DNA of 64,000 nucleotides from Branchinecta lynchi. Taxonomy: Eukaryota > Arthropoda > Branchiopoda > Anostraca > Branchinectidae. Shown here one piece after another: positions 58,480-64,000 of this stretch. Made by a program: the position numbers and the translations under genes. Below the pieces are notes generated by a model. It ran no database searches. It had not been told where the DNA came from and was given only the letters and a program-made list of their open reading frames with translations. Location: the NCBI GenBank assembly GCA_023053575.1, contig JAKZAP010000001.1, forward strand, positions 30,584,533-30,648,532, in the 5' to 3' direction. The stretch's first letter is position 1. Each line of letters opens with the position of its first letter.

Positions 58480-59839
58480 GCAGAAATTGATTGTTAGACC
58501 ATAATCAGTTCGGCGATGAGGGGCTTGTAACTTTTGCTAGTTGTGTACCTACCAATCCTATTATTTGTTCCTGTTGTTTTTTAACTGAAAACAATTTAGT
58601 ACTATGTCTATCACGGGGAGATGGACTTGTAAGTAGGAATCGGCTGCTAGAAGGAGTTCATAAGGGGCTAGAAACTAGTGCAAATTGGTGCATATTTTAT
58701 TTGATCTCTATAAATCTGAGGGTAAGAAAATTAGTCTCCATGGTCTATCACTGTAAATTATAATTAAGTCTTTGAGGCACTGACAACTTTAGTGGTAGGG
58801 TACATACTCAAACAAAGAATAGGCGGAACCCAACAGTGAGACAAGTCAGGGACTTGTAACTAACAATCGACGATTACTCCATAGTCATCTTCGGTGACGA
58901 GAGGCTTCTCACTTTTCGTAGTAAGTGTGCCTATTTTGTCTCTGGTGTTTGTTGATGATAAGAAAAGTTTGATTCATGTCGTCGTTCAAGAAGATGCTAG
59001 AATGGTCTATGGTGATGTTCTTGCATTGTAACCTAGAATTAAGTGTTAACGCAACGGATACAAATGATAATGTAAAACAACGATGTATTTCGCAATAAGT
59101 GACATCTATAGTATTTTGAACTAAGAAGCTATGGATAGCTTTAGTAAGTAAGTATGTAAGTATGTATGTATGTATTGTACATGGAAAGCCCAACGGGCCA
59201 TGGTACAAAAATATTATGCAAATCAAATACTAACTACAGATTCAACACACTTTCTGAATACAAAACAAAGAAAACTAACTACACAGTTAAACACTTTAAA
59301 AGAACAAAGACCTGTGTCTCAGCCCCACCTGAACAAACACTGCCAGGTTTTTAATAGTAGTAAATGAACGACCCCCCATCAGACCATTTAGCCACTCCTC
59401 ATCGCCTGTCTGTCTCTGGAGCTGCTCCAACCTTAAATCATTGAGTTCCTGGCAATATGACATGAAGTGGTCCACACTCTAGATACACCAACTCAAGATA
59501 CACCAACCAAGGTTATATAAGATAATGTTCCAAGTTTCCACAAGTCACGACGAGTACGGTTGAAAAGGATAAAGTTCAACTGGCTACAAAGTCAATTTAG
59601 TCCCTACTTCCGATATTTTTTTATTTTTTTTCTTCAACGATGGGGATAACCATGTGAAGAAAGATATTCTTCATGGACTGAAACATACCATTTTGAAAAC
59701 CTCGATGTTCTGACAAAGTCAGCATTTAACCATTAGCGAAGAAACAAAGCCAAAGTGTTGCTCTCGCAACACTTTAGTCGGCGAAGCCGAACAAAGGTTG
59801 CTGCAACACTTCACGTTGCCCAGGCAACGTAGGTCTAGT
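58480..59839 (+). mobile_element. Helentron-like element, copy 3, truncated and older
   Basis: Has one composite unit (TCTATCACGGGGAGATGGAC at about 58611), the subterminal inverted CCAAAGTGTTGCTCTCGC at about 59751 and the tail with GTTGCCCAGGCAAC and GTAGGTCTAG. It lacks the 5-prime terminus, is more diverged than copies 1 and 2, and carries a LINE-tail insertion at about 59140-59490. The hairpin has one mismatch relative to the other copies. Confidence 0.7.
59140..59490 (-). repeat. LINE-type tail inserted in Helentron-like copy 3
   Basis: GTAAGTATGTATGTATGTA, then ATGGAAAGCCCAACGGGCCA. Read on the minus strand it is the same tail type as 20355-20632. The flanking Helentron-like text (GGATAGCTTTA ... 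ATACACCAAC) is continuous in copies 1 and 2. Confidence 0.6.
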
Positions 59840-60929
59840 TTTGTTTTCTTTTGGATGGGTGGCAAATTGAAATAAAGATTATTTGGTACGATAAATTTTG
59901 CTTCACCTTTTTCCTAACTAACGAACTAATGTTAGTCCTAATTGTCTGGGTTACACTTTATTTGATTTAGAGGGTCATAAAGTCTGGTGACAGCCTTCTG
60001 CTTTTTTTTTATCCTTTTCCTTTCCAATAAATTAGTCATGGTTTAAAAGTTTGTGTGTGTGTTTGTAAAGATACATCAATGGAAGACGTGCAGAAAATGG
60101 TGTGCAACGATGAACCTCCTTGAAATCGTGGGCGTTTGATATTCTATCCCACTTATTCTTTTTGATTGTTTGTTTTATATTTCTCTTTATTTACCACTCT
60201 AGCAGGGTTGTGCGATTCGACCTGCTTCTGAATCGCACAATTCAAGATTCACTTGTCCTCGATCACCCACAATTCGATTACGATTCAGTTGTACAGCAGA
60301 ACGATCCGATTCAATTCAATTCACCCAAAAAAGTGATTCGACTCACGAATCAACAAGTGCGCAAGCGCTCAGACGTGGAGTGTAAAAGTAAAATGTTTAC
60401 ATACAAATAGCTCTAGTACCAAGACATTTCTCATCCCCAATAACCAAACAAGTATTGAAATAACCTAATTTGTAATCATCCCACTTCAAAAGCTTTAAAA
60501 GTAAACAAACCGCCAGTAAATCCATACAAATCTTGAAGATCTTGCACAAATAGCTTGACTTCGAACACTGACAATGGTCTGTCAGCCAGTCCCACCATTT
60601 GATCCTCTTTCATTAGCAAGGTAATAACAAGTGCAATAAACCAAATCGTAGCAGCCTAATGTCCCCTTTGTCACAATTCATTAAGAACGGCATGTCATCG
60701 GTCATATGACAAAACAGTCCAGTTTCCAACTGGTAATTAAAGATTAAAGTACGTTGCGTCGTCTTATTTGTTGCTGTTACGCCAAATCCTCATCCATAGA
60801 TATTTCTCCCCAAATATACAAGAGTTGGTCCTGAGACGGGGGGGGGGGGGTCGTGACATATCAAATGCGTATTTACACCTCTTTTTCCTCAAGTATAGCA
60901 GCTTAGAGTTTGATTCCAGCCACGGGTCA

Positions 60930-61475
60930 AAAACTTTTTTCATGGGCAGTTTGGGCCCACTTGCCCATGAACGGGGAGCGTGGGGGTGGTTCAACTCTCT
61001 CCAGCCCCCATGATCCAAAAGCACAAAGGAATTTCATTTCCTTATTTCCAGTTATTGTCAAGTTAAAAACATTAAAAAATGGGCCATGTGCGCCCAATTG
61101 CCGGGGTTTGGGATCCGCAAAAAGTAAAAAGAGACTCCAAAGCTCACAATCCTACCAAGTTTCAACTTGATACCTATTGATTCCTGTCACGGGTAACGAA
61201 CTTTACTCCTGGGTAATCTGTGCCCAGTTGCCCATGAACGTGGTGGATGGGGGAGGTGCAACTTTCAAAGCAATTTCCCAGCCGTAGGATCTACATGTAC
61301 AAGGAATTTCATCTTTCTATGTCCAGTTCTGGTCAAGTTGTGAACATTATTCACTGGGCAATCTGGGCCCATTTGCCCCTGAACCGGGTTGAGGTGGGGA
61401 GTGGGACCCGAAAAGGCACAACTAGAACCCAATACCCCACTAGTATACCAAGTGTGAAGTTGATACCTGTTGATT
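60930..61475 (+). repeat. tandem units with GGGCCCA.TTGCCC motif
   Basis: About two and a half units containing GGGCAGTTTGGGCCCACTTG or GGGCAATCTGGGCCCATTTG, GCCCATGAACG-like text and CAAGTTTCAACTTGATACC. A lone relative lies at 7066-7170. Confidence 0.65.
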
Positions 61476-61479
61476 CCTG

Positions 61480-62587
61480 TTGAAAACTGTTTTCACATAA
61501 ATGTTCATCATGTCTTCTTACCCCTAAATCGAACATCTAATCAACTCCAAATAAAACTTTTACTTTTAACAAACTTTCCGGTTTTGGCCGGATTCCGGGC
61601 GAACTGCTTGTTCAGCGAGAAAATGGTTTTCACCATTGTGTTCAGCATGGCTTCCTACCCCTAAATTGAACATCTAATCAATTTCAAATAAGACTTTTAC
61701 TTTTAACAGACTTTCCGGTTTTGGCCGGATTCTGGGCTAACTACTTGTCCGGCGATAAAACGGTTTTCACCATCGTGTTTAGCATGTTCTTTTTCTCCTA
61801 AATCGAACATTTAAAAACTTTTACTTTCAACAAACTTTCCGGTTTGGGCCGGATTCCGGGCGAAATACTTGTCCGTCGAGAAAATAGTTTTCACCATCGT
61901 CTTCAGCATGTCTTACTACCTCTAAATCGAACATCTAATCAACTTCAAATAAAACTTTTACTTTCAACAAACTTTCCGGTTTTGGCCGGATTCCGGGCGA
62001 ACTACTTGTTCAGCGAGAAAATGGTTTTCACCATTGTGTTCAGCATGGCTTCCTACCCCTAAATTGAACATCTAATCAATTTCAAATAAGACTTTTACTT
62101 TTAACAGACTTTCCGGTTTTGGCCGGATTCTGGGCTAACTACTCGTCCGGCGATAAAACGGTTTTCACCATCGTGTTTAGCATGTTTTTTTTCTCCTAAA
62201 TCGAACATCTAATCAACTTCAAAAAAAACTTTCACTTTTAACAAACTTTCCGGTTTTGGCCGGATTCCGAGCGAACTACTTTTCCGATGACAAAATGGTT
62301 TTCACATCGTGTTCAACATGTCTTCTTACCCCATAATCGACTATCACATTATCTGTTTAAAAATATTTAATTTGACCCTTAATTTAAAACCACTCCCCCA
62401 CCCCTAAATGTAAGGCTAAATAGCCCATCTACGAACTTGACCTTACTCTTGACCCAAAGAATCCTCACAACAAGTTTCATCAAAATATCTCATTCCCTTC
62501 GAGAGTTACAGTGCGCACAGATGGACGGACGGACAACTTTTGCGATGTCATAGGTATCCCTCCACTTACGTTTTGGGATCCCAGAAA
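61480..62587 (+). repeat. family-A array lacking its 5-prime end
   Basis: Five to six units of about 130-165 bp (TTTCCGGTTTTGGCCGGATT, GTTTTCACCATCGTGTTCAG, CCCCTAAATCGAACATCTAA), then the standard end with GGACGGACGGACAACTTTTG and TTTTGGGATCCCAGAAA. Units 61550-61800 and 61960-62190 are especially alike, indicating recent unit duplication. Confidence 0.75.
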
Positions 62588-62689
62588 AAGTAGTTTATGT
62601 CAAAAGGTGGGCTTAATTCAGGAGTAATGCTATCACCCGGTCCGTTATTTCACACGTAAATGCTTAATGAGCCCATTTATTTTCAACCT

Positions 62690-63250
62690 TTCCCTTCAGG
62701 AATAACTTAAAATGTAAAAAAAAAATATTTTTTCTTCTAAAATATGGAATTTCTAATGTAAAACCATATTTTTTTGTTGAAACTGTGGGCCAGAAGCAAA
62801 ATTTTTTAAAATCATCCTGTTTTCTGCAAAAATTACAGATACTTTTGCCAAGCCAGATTGTGTTAAAACTGCGCGCCGCAGGCAAAAATTCTGAAAAAAT
62901 CCTGTTTTCTGCTAAATACTGAGACTTCTATGCAAATTGTGCACAACAGGCAAAAACTTTGAAAATCTGATTTTTTTCAATTAGACTACATATATTTTGG
63001 CACAAAACCAGATCGTGTTCAAAATGTGCGCCGCCAACAAACTTTTATCCTGTTTTCTGCTAAAAATACGAAGATTTTGGTAGAGGACACAACCTATTTT
63101 CTGGTTAAACCATTTGTTATTCTGTTATAATGTGCGCCGCAGTTGAAAAATAAATAAAAATCAGCCTCTTTCGTGGTTAAATTGAGACAATTTTATACAA
63201 ACACAGATTGTTTTTCAAACCGCAGTGTGTCGCAGACGAAATTATTGAAT
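62690..63250 (+). repeat. degenerate array with GTGCGCCGCAG motif
   Basis: About five rounds of ATCCTGTTTTCTGCTAAAAA, CCAGATTGTGTT-like text and GTGCGCCGCAGGCAAAAA. The GCGCCGCAGGCGAAA word also marks the 320-bp units inside the hAT element at 40585-42207. Confidence 0.6.
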
Positions 63251-63680
63251 ATAAACTTCTTTTCTGCTTGGTAATCCAACTAATAGACAAAGTATGAAAG
63301 GCCACAAACAGTAGAAATAAAGTAGTAAAGTAGATTAGAAAATAAAAAGTAGAATGGTCCAAAATGAAGTATTCTACTTTGAAATTCAGTAGAAGTGGAA
63401 GCACTGAACCATTGTCCCATGCATTTATACCTCTATGTTTCCTCCAGAGGATTAAAAAGATTATATATTACCGGGAAGAAATTGCAGAACCAGTAATCCG
63501 TAAACAATTATTCTGCAAATATGAGCTGTGCATCCCATAGGGAAACGATTTGTATCCATTTTAACGACGATTTATTCATTTTTTGAGGCTGAACGATTCG
63601 ATTCCCGATTATTCATAGAATCCTGAACTGAATCGTGATTCAGCGAATCACGAATATTCATGCACAACCCTGCACTCTAG

Positions 63681-64000
63681 TAAATTATGTTAAGTTGTAA
63701 GTGTCTGTGTGAAGGTAGCTAAACGAATTGTAGGACAGAAATGAATTGCAAGTCTGATATTACGAAATTAAAGATAAAATTAAAATTAACGTTAAATTTT
63801 TAATTTCTTTACATGTTATGGGCTACGTTGTCGTGTCGTCATTCTGAAAAAATGAAAGAGCAGAAAAAGTTTGAAATTTAAAATGATTTTTCATAAATTT
63901 GCAATTATGATCTTCAGACTGTTCCGCGGGTCTTTCCTTTTCCTGGAGCGTAAATATTCTTAGTTTCCCGTTGCGGAGTAAACATCACCGTGATACTCTA
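63681..64000. other. no recognised feature
   Basis: AT-rich end of window; nothing recognised. Confidence 0.35.

Larger units (their letters stand above)
60203..63672. mobile_element. hAT-type composite unit, 3.47 kb
   Basis: Termini CAGGGTTGTGC / GCACAACCCTG and an exact 8-bp duplication CACTCTAG (60195-60202 and 63673-63680). Subterminal regions are crowded with GATTCG/CGAATC words (60215-60360 and 63590-63655), a common hAT layout. The body holds an array of about 250-bp units (60930-61470), a family-A array (61480-62587) and a satellite-like array (62690-63250). No transposase is visible. Confidence 0.75.

Noticed and set aside
61500..62330. CRISPR-like array of regularly spaced repeats
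   Set aside because: Units are long, contiguous and contain no unique spacers, and the genome is eukaryotic; it is a tandem repeat of family A.

Overview
This is a metazoan nuclear genome window, most likely from an invertebrate; the sequence does not name the phylum. The two recognisable genes are animal-type, split by GT-AG introns, and set in a dense layer of nested transposons, satellites and homopolymer C/G tracts. About 2% of the 64 kb is recognisable exon. The many short open frames are almost all chance frames in repeats.

Genes. (1) The last coding exon of an UNC-93-like membrane protein lies at 2217-2437 (+); its upstream exons are outside the window or unrecognised. (2) A classical adenosine deaminase gene (ADA) runs on the minus strand from 30460 to 10115. 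Eight exons were located by translating the minus strand. Every junction is GT-AG and every codon phase agrees, giving a 369-residue open product in which all expected zinc and catalytic residues can be seen. Only the short first coding exon was not found. The two genes converge, with about 7.7 kb between their stop codons. (3) A possible exon of an unknown gene lies at 58075-58145 (-).

Repeats, left to right. 0.45-8 kb: MITEs with hAT, mariner (TA) and Harbinger (TTA) signatures and a palindrome cluster. 10-30 kb: ADA introns filled with LINE pieces, a 17-bp minisatellite carrying TTAGGG, tRNA-like halves, tandem-array family A, a 123-bp-arm perfect palindrome in a 12-bp target duplication, hAT MITEs and a 3.8-kb Helentron-like element. 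31-33 kb: C/G tracts and a GGGGACGTTTCGCC minisatellite. 34.1-38.0 kb: a second, nearly identical Helentron-like element; a shorter third copy ends at 59839. 40.6-42.2 kb: a hAT-type element whose body is satellite DNA. 43-58 kb: families A, C and H, and a hAT transposase relic. 60.2-63.7 kb: a 3.5-kb hAT-type unit enclosing other arrays.

The most striking system is the Helentron-like family. It has asymmetric inverted repeats, a 3-prime tail ending in a GTTGCCCGGGCAAC hairpin plus CTAG, internal tandem units, and a paralogous empty site at 55 kb that fixes its ends. Nested insertions give a relative chronology: families D, H, P and A were present before the elements now sitting inside them.
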